The translations under genes and the position numbers were made by a program. This document shows positions 1 through 8,546 of a stretch of DNA of 64,000 nt, in pieces; within the stretch, counting starts at the first letter, position 1; the number at the start of each line of letters is the position of its first letter. The notes below the pieces were generated by a model. It saw only the letters and a program-made list of their open reading frames with translations, did no database searches and was not told where the DNA came from. The DNA lies in contig CAYGJZ010000006.1 of assembly GCA_964350265.1 (NCBI GenBank), forward strand, positions 22,802 to 86,801, in the 5' to 3' direction. This DNA comes from BQJD01 sp964350265 (lineage in GTDB: Bacteria; Pseudomonadota; Gammaproteobacteria; Arenicellales; CAJQKF01).

Positions 1-962
1 GCAACTACTACACCACCGACATCCTGCGCCGGCTGGGCGACAGCTGGGAACGCTGGGGATCGGGCCTGGTCACCTTCCACGGCCAGACCGGCAACATCAT
101 GTTCATCGGCGCCACCACCGAGAACACCCAGCACTTCTTCGACGAGATCAACGACTACGGCTTCGACCTCGGCGGCGCCGGGCCCTGCGTGCGCACCGCC
201 ATGTCCTGTGTCGGCTCGGCCCGCTGCGAGCAGTCCTGCGCCAACGAGCACCGCATTCATCGCACCCTGGTGAACAACTTCACCGACGACGTGCACCGGC
301 CGGCACTGCCCTACAAGTTCAAGTTCAAGATCTCCGGCTGTCCCAACGACTGCATGAACGCCATCGAGCGCGCCGACATGGCGGTGATCGGCACCTGGCG
401 CGACGACATGAAGGTGGACCAGGTGGCCTTCACCGAGTACGTGGCCGAGAAGGGGCGCAAGCACGTGGTCGACAACATCATTTCCCGCTGCCCCACCAAC
501 AGCCTGTCGCTGAACGACGACGATACGCTGTCGGTGGACAACCGCAACTGCGTGCGTTGCATGCACTGTCTCAACGTGGTGCCCAAGGCCCTGTCCCCCG
601 GCGACGACAAGGGCGTGACCATTCTCATCGGCGGCAAGCGCACGCTGAAGATCGGCGACCTGATGGGCACCGTGATCGTGCCCTTCATGAAGCTCGACAG
701 CGAGGAAGACTACGAACGCATCGTCGAGATCGCCGAGGAGACCATCGACTTCTGGGCAGAGAACGGCCTGGAACACGAACGTTGCGGCGAGATGATCGAG
801 CGCATCGGCCTGGTCAACTTCCTCGAAGGCATCGGCATCGACGTCGATCCACACATGATCGCCAACCCGCGCGAATCGTCCTACGTGCGCATGGACGGCT
901 GGGACGACGAGGCTGTGCGCTGGTTCGAGCGTCGCAGCGCGCAGAAGGCTGCCGCCGGTTGA
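1..962 (+). CDS. dsrA: Dissimilatory sulfite reductase alpha subunit, partial (5' end outside window)
   Basis: C-terminal three quarters of DsrA, the alpha subunit of reverse-type siroheme sulfite reductase, which in sulfur oxidisers makes sulfite from DsrC-bound sulfane sulfur in the cytoplasm. The frame is open from base 3 with no plausible start, so the gene begins upstream; about 319 of the usual ~417 residues are visible. The siroheme-[4Fe-4S] ligands are present as CVGSARC (C-x5-C) and GCPNDC (C-x3-C), and the inserted ferredoxin domain shows RCPTN followed by CVRCMHC (C-x2-C-x2-C). It is the first visible gene of a dsr operon and is followed after 71 bp by dsrB. That interval holds a CCGGGC/GCCCGG hairpin and the dsrB ribosome binding site. 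Identity is secure. Confidence 0.97.
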   Translation, partial: NYYTTDILRRLGDSWERWGSGLVTFHGQTGNIMFIGATTENTQHFFDEINDYGFDLGGAGPCVRTAMSCVGSARCEQSCANEHRIHRTLVNNFTDDVHRPALPYKFKFKISGCPNDCMNAIERADMAVIGTWRDDMKVDQVAFTEYVAEKGRKHVVDNIISRCPTNSLSLNDDDTLSVDNRNCVRCMHCLNVVPKALSPGDDKGVTILIGGKRTLKIGDLMGTVIVPFMKLDSEEDYERIVEIAEETIDFWAENGLEHERCGEMIERIGLVNFLEGIGIDVDPHMIANPRESSYVRMDGWDDEAVRWFERRSAQKAAAG

Positions 963-1033
963 GTCGCCGGGCCGTGTTCCGATCTTCTCCTATCCATTTC
1001 CCGGGCCAAGCGCCCGGCACCGCGGAGTAGCCC

Positions 1034-2110
1034 ATGCCCAAGGCACCCATGCGCGAACCCATCGAGTCCGGCTGCCCGGACGGCTTCCAGTACATGCACC
1101 CGCTGATGGCGAAGAACTTCGGCCAGTGGCGCTGGCACGACCATCCGCGACCGGGCGTGCTGCGGCACCACGCCGAGAGCGGCGACGAGATCTGGACCGT
1201 GCGCGCGGGCACGCAGCGCATTCTCGACGTGTTCACGCTGCGCAAGCTGTGCGACATCGGCGATCGCTATGCCGACGGCCACGTGCGCTTCACCATTCGC
1301 TCGAACATCGAGTTCCTGGTTGCCGACCCGGCCCGGGTGGACCCGCTGATCGCGGCGCTGGAGGAAGCCGGCTTCGTGGTCGGCGGCACCAAGAACTCGG
1401 TGGCGATGATCTCCCATACCCAGGGCTGGCTGCACTGCGACATCCCCGGCACCGACGCCTCCGGCGTGGTCAAGGCAATGATGGACGAGCTGATCGACGA
1501 GTTTCGTCACTGCAACATGCCCAACCGGGTGCATATCACCACGTCCTGCTGCCAGATCAACTGCGGTGGCCAGGGCGACATCGCCATCAACGTCCAGCAC
1601 ACCAAGCCGCCGAAGATCAACCACGACCTGGTGGCCAACGTCTGCGAGCGTCCCTCGGTGGTGGCGCGCTGCCCGGTGGCGGCGATTCGTCCCGCCCAGG
1701 TCAACGGCAAGCCGACCCTGGAGGTGGACGAGAAGAAGTGCATCTGCTGCGGTGCCTGCTATCCGCCCTGTCCGCCGATGCAGATCAACGACCCGGAGCA
1801 TTCCAAGCTGGCGATCTGGGTCGGCGGCAACCACTCCAATGCGCGTGGCAAGCCTACCTTCCAGAAGCTGGTGGCATCGGGCATCCCCAACAATCCGCCG
1901 CGCTGGCCGGAGGCCACCGCCATCGTCAAGCGGATCCTGAAGACCTACCGCGAGGACGCGCGGGACTGGGAGCGGATCAACGACTGGGTCGAGCGCATCG
2001 GCTGGCCGCGGTTTTTTGAACTGACTGAACTGCCCTTCACCAAGTATCATATCGACAACTGGCGTGGCTCGCGCAAGAGCCTCAACGCATCGGCCCATAT
2101 CCGCTTCTGA
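1034..2110 (+). CDS. dsrB: Dissimilatory sulfite reductase beta subunit
   Basis: DsrB, 358 aa, partner of DsrA in the alpha2beta2 reductase. The siroheme/Fe-S binding cysteines are seen as HCDIPG and the CCQINC block near residues 175-181. A ferredoxin-type domain follows with ARCPVAAI and CICCGACYPPCP. The C-terminal helical region, ending WRGSRKSLNASAHIRF, is typical of full-length DsrB. The ATG at 1034 is preceded by GGAG about 8 bases upstream. The stop lies 16 bp before the chosen dsrE start, which is operon spacing. The presence of dsrEFH immediately downstream marks this as the oxidative (reverse) clade rather than a sulfate-reducer enzyme. Confidence 0.98.
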   Translation: MPKAPMREPIESGCPDGFQYMHPLMAKNFGQWRWHDHPRPGVLRHHAESGDEIWTVRAGTQRILDVFTLRKLCDIGDRYADGHVRFTIRSNIEFLVADPARVDPLIAALEEAGFVVGGTKNSVAMISHTQGWLHCDIPGTDASGVVKAMMDELIDEFRHCNMPNRVHITTSCCQINCGGQGDIAINVQHTKPPKINHDLVANVCERPSVVARCPVAAIRPAQVNGKPTLEVDEKKCICCGACYPPCPPMQINDPEHSKLAIWVGGNHSNARGKPTFQKLVASGIPNNPPRWPEATAIVKRILKTYREDARDWERINDWVERIGWPRFFELTELPFTKYHIDNWRGSRKSLNASAHIRF

Positions 2111-2126
2111 CAAAGGCCCCGTCGAC

Positions 2127-2519
2127 GTGATTTTCTCGCTGATGGTGAACGAAGGCCCCTATACCCACCAGGCCTCCGACACCGCCTACCATTTCGCCCG
2201 CGCCGCCCTCGACGCCGGCCACGAGGTCTTTCGCGTGTTCTTCTACCACGACGGCGTCAACAACGGCACCCGGCTGACCGTGCCGCCGCAGGACGACCGC
2301 AACGTGGTGCAGCGCTGGAGCGAGCTGGCCACCCGCCACGGCATCGACCTGGTGCTGTGCGTGGCGGCGGCACAGCGGCGCGGCATCGTCGATGCCGACG
2401 AGGCCCGTCGACACGGCAAGGATGCCGACAACATTGCCGAGGGATTCCGCATTTCCGGTCTTGGCCAGTTGATCGAGGCGGGCATCCGCTCCGACCGGCT
2501 GCTCGAGTTCGGCGACTGA
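2127..2519 (+). CDS. dsrE: Sulfurtransferase DsrE
   Basis: DsrE subunit of the hexameric DsrE2F2H2 sulfurtransferase that hands sulfane sulfur to DsrC. I chose the GTG at 2127, not an upstream ATG inside dsrB: it gives exactly 130 aa, the usual DsrE length, starts MIFSLMVNEGPY, and has AAAGG about 10 bases upstream. With this start the catalytic cysteine in LVLCVAAAQRRG is residue 78, the position of the sulfur-binding Cys78 in the A. vinosum protein. The fold is the Rossmann-like DsrE/DsrF type. The gene is followed after 10 bp by dsrF. The persulfide role is known from the family; here it is inferred from the conserved cysteine and the context. Confidence 0.97.
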   Translation: MIFSLMVNEGPYTHQASDTAYHFARAALDAGHEVFRVFFYHDGVNNGTRLTVPPQDDRNVVQRWSELATRHGIDLVLCVAAAQRRGIVDADEARRHGKDADNIAEGFRISGLGQLIEAGIRSDRLLEFGD

Positions 2520-2529
2520 GGGGCAGGGC

Positions 2530-2937
2530 ATGAGCACGGTGAAGAAGTTCATGTACGTGAACCGGCGCGCGCCGCACGGCAGCATCTACGCGCTGGAGGG
2601 GCTGGAGGTGGTGCTGATCGGCGCCGCCTTCGACCAGGAGTGCAGCATGGCCTTCATCGGCGACGGCGTGTTCCAGTTGCTGCGCGGCCAGGACGCCTCG
2701 GCCTGCGGCATGAAGAATTTCGCCCCGGCCTTTCGCGCCCTCGGCGATTACGATGTCACCCGGCTGTACGTGGAGCGCGAGTCGCTTGCAGAACGCGGCC
2801 TGTGCGAAGACGACCTGATGCCGCTGACCTACGAGGACGAGGACGACGACTATGCCGAAAAGCCCTCGATCCGGGTGGTCGACCGTGCCGAGCTGGCCCG
2901 CGTGATGGACCAGCAGGACGTGTTGCTGAATTTCTGA
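2530..2937 (+). CDS. dsrF: DsrF, DsrEFH sulfurtransferase subunit
   Basis: 135-aa DsrF, structural partner in the DsrEFH complex. It starts MSTVKKFMYVNRRAPHG and carries the DsrE-like core, with a cysteine in FDQECSM (residue 38, near the Cys40 of characterised DsrF). GGGGCAGGGC upstream of the ATG provides a purine-rich ribosome binding site. The central region is rich in acidic residues (YEDEDDDY). It lies 10 bp after dsrE and 13 bp before dsrH, so the three subunits are co-transcribed and probably made in equal amounts. Confidence 0.96.
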   Translation: MSTVKKFMYVNRRAPHGSIYALEGLEVVLIGAAFDQECSMAFIGDGVFQLLRGQDASACGMKNFAPAFRALGDYDVTRLYVERESLAERGLCEDDLMPLTYEDEDDDYAEKPSIRVVDRAELARVMDQQDVLLNF

Positions 2938-2950
2938 CCGGAGCCGCCAG

Positions 2951-3253
2951 GTGCTGCATACCGTCAACAAGTCGCCCTACGAGAAGAACAGCCTGGCCAG
3001 TTGCCTCGGCCTGTCGTTGCCCGGCAGCGACATCCTGCTGATCGAGGACGCCGTCTACGGCGCCGTCGCCGGCGGCGCGGCGGCGGCGATGGTGATCACC
3101 GCCCTCGCCGATCGCCGGGTGCACGTGCTGGATGCCGACCTGAAGGCACGCGGCATCGATGCCGCGCGGCTGGTGGACGGCGTCGAGGTGGTCGGCTACG
3201 ACGGCTTCGTCGAGCTGGCGGCGCGCAACGACCGGGTACAGTCCTGGTTGTAG
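2951..3253 (+). CDS. dsrH: DsrH, DsrEFH sulfurtransferase subunit
   Basis: 100-aa DsrH (TusB-like), third subunit of DsrEFH. It starts at a GTG giving MLHTVNKSPYEKNSLASC, which matches the conserved N terminus of the family; the cysteine at residue 18 corresponds to the conserved DsrH cysteine. The Gly/Ala-rich stretch after YGAVAGG and the end NDRVQSWL are as expected. DsrEFH is a hallmark of sulfur-oxidising dsr clusters. It is followed by 44 bp containing a TAGAAT hexamer and then dsrC. Confidence 0.95.
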   Translation: MLHTVNKSPYEKNSLASCLGLSLPGSDILLIEDAVYGAVAGGAAAAMVITALADRRVHVLDADLKARGIDAARLVDGVEVVGYDGFVELAARNDRVQSWL

Positions 3254-3256
3254 AAT
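3251..3256 (+). promoter_or_regulatory. Possible -10 box of an internal dsrC promoter
   Basis: TAGAAT overlaps the dsrH stop codon, about 42 bp upstream of dsrC. dsrC is known to have an additional promoter in A. vinosum, which makes an internal promoter plausible. No good -35 element is visible at the right distance, so this is only a candidate. Confidence 0.25.
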
Positions 3257-3297
3257 GACGGCCTGACCGCAACGAACAACCACCGGAGTACATCCAC

Positions 3298-3785
3298 ATG
3301 ACACTCGAGATCAACGGCAAGACCTACGACACCGACGAGGAAGGCTATCTCGCCAACCTGTCCGACTGGGACGAGCAGGTGGCCGCGAAGATGGCCGAGA
3401 TCGACGACTGCGAACTCAGCGACAACCACTGGGAAGTGATCAACTTCCTGCGCGAGTACTACGAGGAATACCAGATCGCCCCGGCGGTGCGCGTGCTGAC
3501 CAAGGCCATCGGCAAGAAGCTCGGCAAGGACAAGGGCAACAGCAANNNNNNNNNNNNNNNNNNNNNNNNNNNNNNNNNNNNNNNNNNNNNNNNNNNNNNN
3601 NNNNNNNNNNNNNNNNNNNNNNNNNNNNNNNNNNNNNNNNNNNNNGCGTGCTGACCAAGGCCATCGGCAAGAAGCTCGGCAAGGACAAGGGCAACAGCAA
3701 GTACCTCTACCAGCTGTTTCCCTACGGCCCGGCCAAGCAGGCGTGCAAGTATGCAGGCCTGCCCAAGCCCACCGGCTGCGTATAG
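3298..3785 (+). CDS. dsrC: DsrC sulfur carrier protein, interrupted by a spurious assembly gap
   Basis: DsrC (TusE/DsrC/DsvC family), the cytoplasmic protein whose C-terminal cysteines carry sulfur between DsrEFH, DsrAB and DsrK. The left part (82 codons) runs MTLEINGKTYDTDEEGY to GKDKGNS, then 100 N. The right part repeats the last 55 bases before the gap and continues to the stop. Removing the Ns and one copy of the repeat restores a single frame of 110 aa, the normal DsrC size. The two redox cysteines are present: one in KQACKYAG and the penultimate one in PTGCV. ATG is preceded by CCGGAG. The gene is almost certainly intact in the organism. Confidence 0.95.
3491..3700. repeat. 55-bp direct repeat flanking a 100-N gap (assembly artefact)
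   Basis: Bases 3491-3545 and 3646-3700 are identical over 55 bp and bracket exactly 100 N (3546-3645). The two contig ends therefore overlap and should have been merged. An overlap of exactly 55 is what a de Bruijn assembler using k=55 leaves at contig ends. Merging restores the dsrC frame. Confidence 0.9.
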
Positions 3786-3842
3786 CCGCGTGCCGATGGC
3801 GGGACCGCGGTCCGGCGGCCGCTGGTGCCGGCCTGCCCCGAA

Positions 3843-4556
3843 ATGCTGACCTACCTGTTCATTGGCCTCGTCTACTTCGCCACCGCGGTATTCGTGGTCG
3901 GTCTCGCGCTGCGCATCCGGCGCTATGCCAGGACGCCGGCACCGCTGGTCATCCCGACCACACCGGCGCCGACCACCCGTACCGGGGTGGCCGCGCGCAT
4001 GGCCCGCGAGGTGATCTTCTTCGAAAGCCTGTTCAAGGGCAGCAAGTGGACCTGGCTGTTCGGCTGGCTGTTCCACTTCGCCCTGCTGCTGGTGCTGGTG
4101 CGCCACCTGCGCTACTTCACCGAGCCAGTGTGGGCGCCGGTGGCGGCCATGCAGTGGCTTGGCCTGTACGCCGCCTTCGTCATGCTGCTCGGTCTTGCCG
4201 GACTGTGGGCGCGACGCGTGCTGGTCGACCGTGTGCGCTACATCTCCGCGCCGTCCGATCACCTGATGCTGGCACTGCTCGCCGCCATCGCCCTGACCGG
4301 CCTCGGCATGAAGTATGCCTGGCATACCGACGTGGTGGCGGCCAAGGCCTTCATGCTCGGCATCGTGCAGCTGGACTTCCATCCGTTGCCGCCGGACCCG
4401 TTGTTCATGCTGCACCTGTTGCTGGTCATCGTGCTGATGCTGGTGTTCCCGTTCAGCAAGTTGCTGCACGCCCCGGGAGTGTTCTTCAGTCCCACCCGCA
4501 ACATGCGCGACGACCCGCGCGAACGGCGTCACCAGGCGCCGTGGGCGCGCAGTTGA
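3843..4556 (+). CDS. dsrM: DsrM, membrane cytochrome b-type subunit of DsrMKJOP
   Basis: About 237-aa integral membrane protein with five or so hydrophobic segments, resembling NarI-type cytochrome b (heme-ligating histidines probably in FHFALLLVLVRHLRYF and the MLHLLLVIVLM helix). With DsrK, J, O and P it forms the transmembrane complex that exchanges electrons between DsrC and the quinone/periplasm. I chose the ATG at 3843 (MLTYLFIGLVYF) because it puts the first helix at the N terminus as in homologues; a GTG at 3825 would add six residues. Neither start has a convincing ribosome binding site. dsrK follows after 32 bp. Confidence 0.93.
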   Translation: MLTYLFIGLVYFATAVFVVGLALRIRRYARTPAPLVIPTTPAPTTRTGVAARMAREVIFFESLFKGSKWTWLFGWLFHFALLLVLVRHLRYFTEPVWAPVAAMQWLGLYAAFVMLLGLAGLWARRVLVDRVRYISAPSDHLMLALLAAIALTGLGMKYAWHTDVVAAKAFMLGIVQLDFHPLPPDPLFMLHLLLVIVLMLVFPFSKLLHAPGVFFSPTRNMRDDPRERRHQAPWARS

Positions 4557-4588
4557 GCGGCGTCGTGGCGGGGCAGGGGTAGGCGGCG

Positions 4589-6082
4589 ATGGCCCGGGAC
4601 GACTTCGAAACTCCGAAGATCGGCGAGCTGCCGGAGATTCCGCCGGTGCGGGTGGGCTCGATGGCGCACAGCAAGCCCTTCCGTGCCAAGCCCGAGCACC
4701 AGCAGCCGCTGGGCTATCCCGGGGAACTGGTGGACAACTGGAAGGAAGTCGCCCTGGACAAGATGGGCGAGCTGCTCGGCAAGTACCGTTCGCTGCAGGT
4801 CTTCCTCGATGCCTGCGTCAAGTGTGGCGCCTGTACCGACAAGTGCCACTACTACCTGGGCACGGGCGACCCGAAGAACATGCCGGTGGCGCGCCAGGAC
4901 CTGATGCGCAACGTCTATCGCCGCTACTTCACGCCAGCCGGGAAGTACTTCCCGAAGCTGGTCGGTGCCGTGGATCTCACCGAGGAGGTGGTGGAGGACT
5001 GGTATCGCTACTACCACCAGTGCTCGGAGTGCCGCCGCTGCTCGGTGTACTGCCCCTACGGCATCGACACCGCCGAGATCACCATGGCCGGCCGCGAGAT
5101 CCTCGACACCATCGGCGTTGGCCAGAAGTACGCCAACGAGATCATCGGCAAGGTGTTCCGCATCGGCAACAATCTCGGCCTGCCGGAGCCGGCGCTGAAG
5201 GACACCCTGGAGGGGTTGGAAGAGGAGGTGGAGGAGGACATCTCGGTGCCGGTTCGCTTCCCCCTCGACCAGCGCGGTGCCGAGGTGCTGCTGGTGACGC
5301 CGTCGGCGGACTTTTTCGCCGAGCCCCATGTCGACGGCCTGATCGGCTATGCCAAGGTCTTTCACCAGGCCGGTATTTCCTGGACGCTCAGCTCGCATGC
5401 CTCGGAGGCGGCCAACTTCGGCCTGTTCATCGGCAGCTACGACAACATGCGCAAGGTAGCCATGCGCATCCGCGAGGCTGCCCTGGATCTCGGCGTGCGC
5501 CGCATCGTGGTCGGCGAGTGCGGCCATGCCTGGCGGGTGGCCTACAGCTTCTGGAACACGCTGATCGGCCCCTTCGACTTTCTCGACCCGAACTACCCGG
5601 CGCCGCAGCACGTGTGCGAGTTCACCCACGACCTGCTTGAACGCGGCGCCCTGCACCTGGACGCCACCGCCAACGACGACAAGGTGGTGACCTTTCACGA
5701 CTCGTGCAACGTCTCGCGGGGCTCGCGCATGGGCCCGACCCCCGGCGGCCAGTTCACCATACCGCGGGACCTGTTGCGCGCCTCGTGCCGACGGTTCGTG
5801 GACATGGAGGCGAACACCATCGGCGAGGCCACCTTCTGCTGCGGTGGCGGCGGCGGCCTGCTCACCGACGACCTGGCCGAGCTGCGGGTCAAGGGCGCAC
5901 TGCCCCGGGTACAGGCGCTGTCGCGGGTGATCGAGAGTCACGGTGTCACCCACATGGCGGCGATCTGCGCCATCTGCAAGTCGCAGTTTTCCAAGGTCCT
6001 GCCCTATTACGGCCTGGGCATGGACATGATCATCAGCGTGCACCAGCTGGTCGGTGACGCGCTGGTCTTCGACCAGCACTAG
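4589..6082 (+). CDS. dsrK: DsrK, HdrD-like iron-sulfur subunit of DsrMKJOP
   Basis: 497-aa cytoplasmic subunit related to heterodisulfide reductase HdrD, thought to act on the DsrC trisulfide/disulfide. Two ferredoxin motifs are visible near residues 76 and 147 (CVKCGACTDKCHYY and CSECRRCSVYCPYG). Two cysteine-rich CCG-type regions follow: HDSCNVSRGSRM with CCGGGGG, and the late CAICKSQF. A purine-rich GGGGTAGG precedes the ATG. Hydrophilic throughout, so held to the membrane through DsrM. Followed by 54 bp and dsrL. Confidence 0.96.
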   Translation: MARDDFETPKIGELPEIPPVRVGSMAHSKPFRAKPEHQQPLGYPGELVDNWKEVALDKMGELLGKYRSLQVFLDACVKCGACTDKCHYYLGTGDPKNMPVARQDLMRNVYRRYFTPAGKYFPKLVGAVDLTEEVVEDWYRYYHQCSECRRCSVYCPYGIDTAEITMAGREILDTIGVGQKYANEIIGKVFRIGNNLGLPEPALKDTLEGLEEEVEEDISVPVRFPLDQRGAEVLLVTPSADFFAEPHVDGLIGYAKVFHQAGISWTLSSHASEAANFGLFIGSYDNMRKVAMRIREAALDLGVRRIVVGECGHAWRVAYSFWNTLIGPFDFLDPNYPAPQHVCEFTHDLLERGALHLDATANDDKVVTFHDSCNVSRGSRMGPTPGGQFTIPRDLLRASCRRFVDMEANTIGEATFCCGGGGGLLTDDLAELRVKGALPRVQALSRVIESHGVTHMAAICAICKSQFSKVLPYYGLGMDMIISVHQLVGDALVFDQH

Positions 6083-6136
6083 TGTCGATGCATCGGTTCA
6101 TCGACATGCGCGGACCCACACCGGAGGAGGTCATCC

Positions 6137-8086
6137 ATGGCAACGGCAGGTGACAACGGCGGGGGACTGACCCTGCGTGCTTTCCGCGACGGCGAACACC
6201 GCTGGGAAAGCCTGCACGAGCAGATCTTCGATGCCGACCATTCCCACAAGTGCCCGGTCTACGTGCATCGCACGCCGCCCTGCCAGGGCAGCTGCCCGTC
6301 CGGCGAGGACATTCGCGGCTACCTGCAGATCGTGCGCGGCATCGAGAAGACGCCGGCGGACATGGCCATGGAGGAATACGCCTTCCGTCGCGTCACCGAG
6401 GCGAATCCCTTCCCGGCGGTGATGGGCCGGGTCTGCCCGGCGCCGTGCGAGAACGGCTGCAACCGCAACAACGTCGAGGACTTCGTCGGCATCAACGCGG
6501 TGGAGCAGTTCATCGGCGATGCCGCCTTCGACGGCGGCTTCACCTTCCAGGCGCCGCCGCTGGCCGGCGAGCAGAAAGTGGCCATCATCGGTGGCGGACC
6601 GGCCGGCCTGTCGGCGGCCTACCAGTTGCGTCGTCGCGGCATCGGCTCCACGGTGTTCGAGGCGAAGGCGGAACTCGGCGGCATGATGGGCTACGGCATT
6701 CCCAACTACCGCATCCCGCGCGAACGCCTGCACCACGAGATTCGCCGCATCCTCGACATGGGTGGCATCGAGGTGCGCACCGGGGTGCGGGTTGGTGTCG
6801 ACCTGTCCTTCGAGGATCTCGACCGCGACCACGATGCCGTGCTCTGGGCCATCGGCTGCCAGAACGGGCGCGCGCTGCCGGTGCCCGGCGGTGATGCGCC
6901 GAACTGCGTCAGCGGTGTCGGCTTTCTCGACGCCTTCAACCGCGGCACCCTGCAGGTCACCGCCGACCGGGTGATCTGCGTCGGCGGCGGTGACACCTCC
7001 ATCGACGTGGTCTCGGTGGCACGACGCCTGGGCCGCATCGAGAAGATGCATCCGCGGGAACGCGCCGAGGAAGTCATCGGCGGCTTCATCGCCCACGATG
7101 CCGCCTACGCGGCCATGCGCCAGGGCGCCCACGTCACGCTGACTTCGCTGTTCGAGCGGGAAAGCATGACCGCGTCCGTCGAAGAGGTGGAAGATGCCAC
7201 CCGCGAGGGCGTGACCATCGTCAACGGCGTGATGCCCACGGAGGTGGTGCTGGGCGAGGACGGCCGCGCGGTGGCACTGCGCATGGTGCGTTGCACGGTG
7301 GACGAGCGCGGCGCGCCGAGCCCGGTGGAGGGCAGCGAGTTCGAACTGCCCTGCGACCTGGTGGTGGCCGCCATCGGCCAGGGCGGCGACCTGGCCGGCC
7401 TGGAGGCGCTGGACAACGGCCGTGGCCTGATCGAGGCTGACCGCTTCTACCGGGTCAAGGACCGGCCCGGTCACTTCGTCGCCGGCGACATCGTGCGTCC
7501 GCACCTGTTGACCACGGCCATCGGCCAGGCCGCCATTGCCGCCGACTCCATCGCCGACTACCTGCACGGACGCGACGGCGGTCGGCGGCCGAAGGTGGAC
7601 GTGCACCATTTCAACCTGCTGGCCAAGCTGACCGAGAGCGGCCTGGCCCCGGAGGAGTACGATCACCAGTCCACCTGGGGCACCTCGTCGTCCAGCTTCG
7701 CGGTACACAACTACGAGGATCGCGCCGCCCACGAGGTGATTGCCTCCGACCGGCTGTTCCTGGCCCATTTCCAGCATGCCGATCGACAGCGTCGCGCCCT
7801 GGTCGGGCCGGCGGGGGACGAGGTCATCGGCCATTTCTCTGAGCGCCACCAGGGGCTCGACCGCGAGCAGGCGGTGGCCGAGGCGGGTCGTTGCATGAGC
7901 TGCGGCATGTGCTTTGAATGCGACAACTGCGTCATCTACTGCCCGCAGGACGCGGTGTTCCGGGTAAAGAAGGACCGCGCCACCCTCGGCCGCTACGTGG
8001 ACACCGACTACAGCCGCTGCATCGGCTGCCACATCTGCGCCGACGTCTGCCCCACCGGCTACATCGACATGGGCATGGGCGAGTAG
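6137..8086 (+). CDS. dsrL: DsrL, NAD(P)H:acceptor iron-sulfur flavoprotein
   Basis: 649-aa flavoprotein of the glutamate-synthase small-subunit type; in oxidative Dsr pathways it takes electrons from sulfite formation and reduces NAD(P)+. An N-terminal cysteine-rich Fe-S region (PPCQGSCPSGED, CPAPCENGC) is followed by an FAD-binding GGGPAGLSAAYQL near residue 150, a pyridine-nucleotide motif VGGGDTSIDV near residue 280, and a C-terminal two-cluster ferredoxin domain (CMSCGMCFECDNC, CIGCHICADVCP). A strong GGAGGAGG lies just before the ATG at 6137. DsrL occurring with DsrEFH supports the sulfur-oxidation direction. Ends 4 bp before dsrJ. Confidence 0.96.
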   Translation: MATAGDNGGGLTLRAFRDGEHRWESLHEQIFDADHSHKCPVYVHRTPPCQGSCPSGEDIRGYLQIVRGIEKTPADMAMEEYAFRRVTEANPFPAVMGRVCPAPCENGCNRNNVEDFVGINAVEQFIGDAAFDGGFTFQAPPLAGEQKVAIIGGGPAGLSAAYQLRRRGIGSTVFEAKAELGGMMGYGIPNYRIPRERLHHEIRRILDMGGIEVRTGVRVGVDLSFEDLDRDHDAVLWAIGCQNGRALPVPGGDAPNCVSGVGFLDAFNRGTLQVTADRVICVGGGDTSIDVVSVARRLGRIEKMHPRERAEEVIGGFIAHDAAYAAMRQGAHVTLTSLFERESMTASVEEVEDATREGVTIVNGVMPTEVVLGEDGRAVALRMVRCTVDERGAPSPVEGSEFELPCDLVVAAIGQGGDLAGLEALDNGRGLIEADRFYRVKDRPGHFVAGDIVRPHLLTTAIGQAAIAADSIADYLHGRDGGRRPKVDVHHFNLLAKLTESGLAPEEYDHQSTWGTSSSSFAVHNYEDRAAHEVIASDRLFLAHFQHADRQRRALVGPAGDEVIGHFSERHQGLDREQAVAEAGRCMSCGMCFECDNCVIYCPQDAVFRVKKDRATLGRYVDTDYSRCIGCHICADVCPTGYIDMGMGE

Positions 8087-8090
8087 GGCG

Positions 8091-8546
8091 ATGAGGCGTG
8101 GTTGGCGACAAGGTTGGCTGCTGCTGGCCATGCTGGCAGCGATGCCGGTGGGTGCCCATGCCCCGGTGCCCGACCCGGTGGCGGTGCGCGGAGACCAGTG
8201 CGTGGCGCCGGTGGAGGTGATGCGTCGCGAGCACATGGACATGCTCATGCACCAGCGTGACGAGACCGTGGAGCGCGGCGTGCGCGGCGCCGCCGTCAAC
8301 CTGGTCGGCTGCGTGTCCTGCCATGCCGACCGCGATGATCACGGCAACTACCTGCGGGTGGATGCACCGGGCCAGTTCTGCGCCACCTGCCACGCCTACG
8401 CGGCGGTGGAGATGGACTGCTTCGAGTGTCATGCGGCGAAGCCCCACGTGGAGGAGAACGCCCACCACCTGCACGATGACGAGGAGCGACTGGCGTTCGG
8501 CGAACTGTCCCGCCGCTGGCAGGCGCTGGCGCCGAGGCAGCGATGA
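8091..8546 (+). CDS. dsrJ: DsrJ, periplasmic triheme cytochrome c
   Basis: 151-aa exported cytochrome with an N-terminal signal segment (LLLAMLAAMPVGAHA) and three CxxCH heme sites (CVSCH, CATCH, CFECH near residues 73, 97 and 109). It is the periplasmic electron-transfer subunit of the DsrMKJOP complex. Its stop overlaps the start of dsrO (ATGA), so the two are translationally coupled. Confidence 0.96.
   Translation: MRRGWRQGWLLLAMLAAMPVGAHAPVPDPVAVRGDQCVAPVEVMRREHMDMLMHQRDETVERGVRGAAVNLVGCVSCHADRDDHGNYLRVDAPGQFCATCHAYAAVEMDCFECHAAKPHVEENAHHLHDDEERLAFGELSRRWQALAPRQR

Noticed and set aside
1000..1018. CCGGGC/GCCCGG hairpin between dsrA and dsrB as a terminator
   Set aside because: Short stem without a T-tract inside an essential operon; at most an mRNA-stability element.
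6131..8299. 722-codon minus-strand open frame opposite dsrL
   Set aside because: Antisense of a firmly identified flavoprotein gene; no motif in the minus-strand reading.
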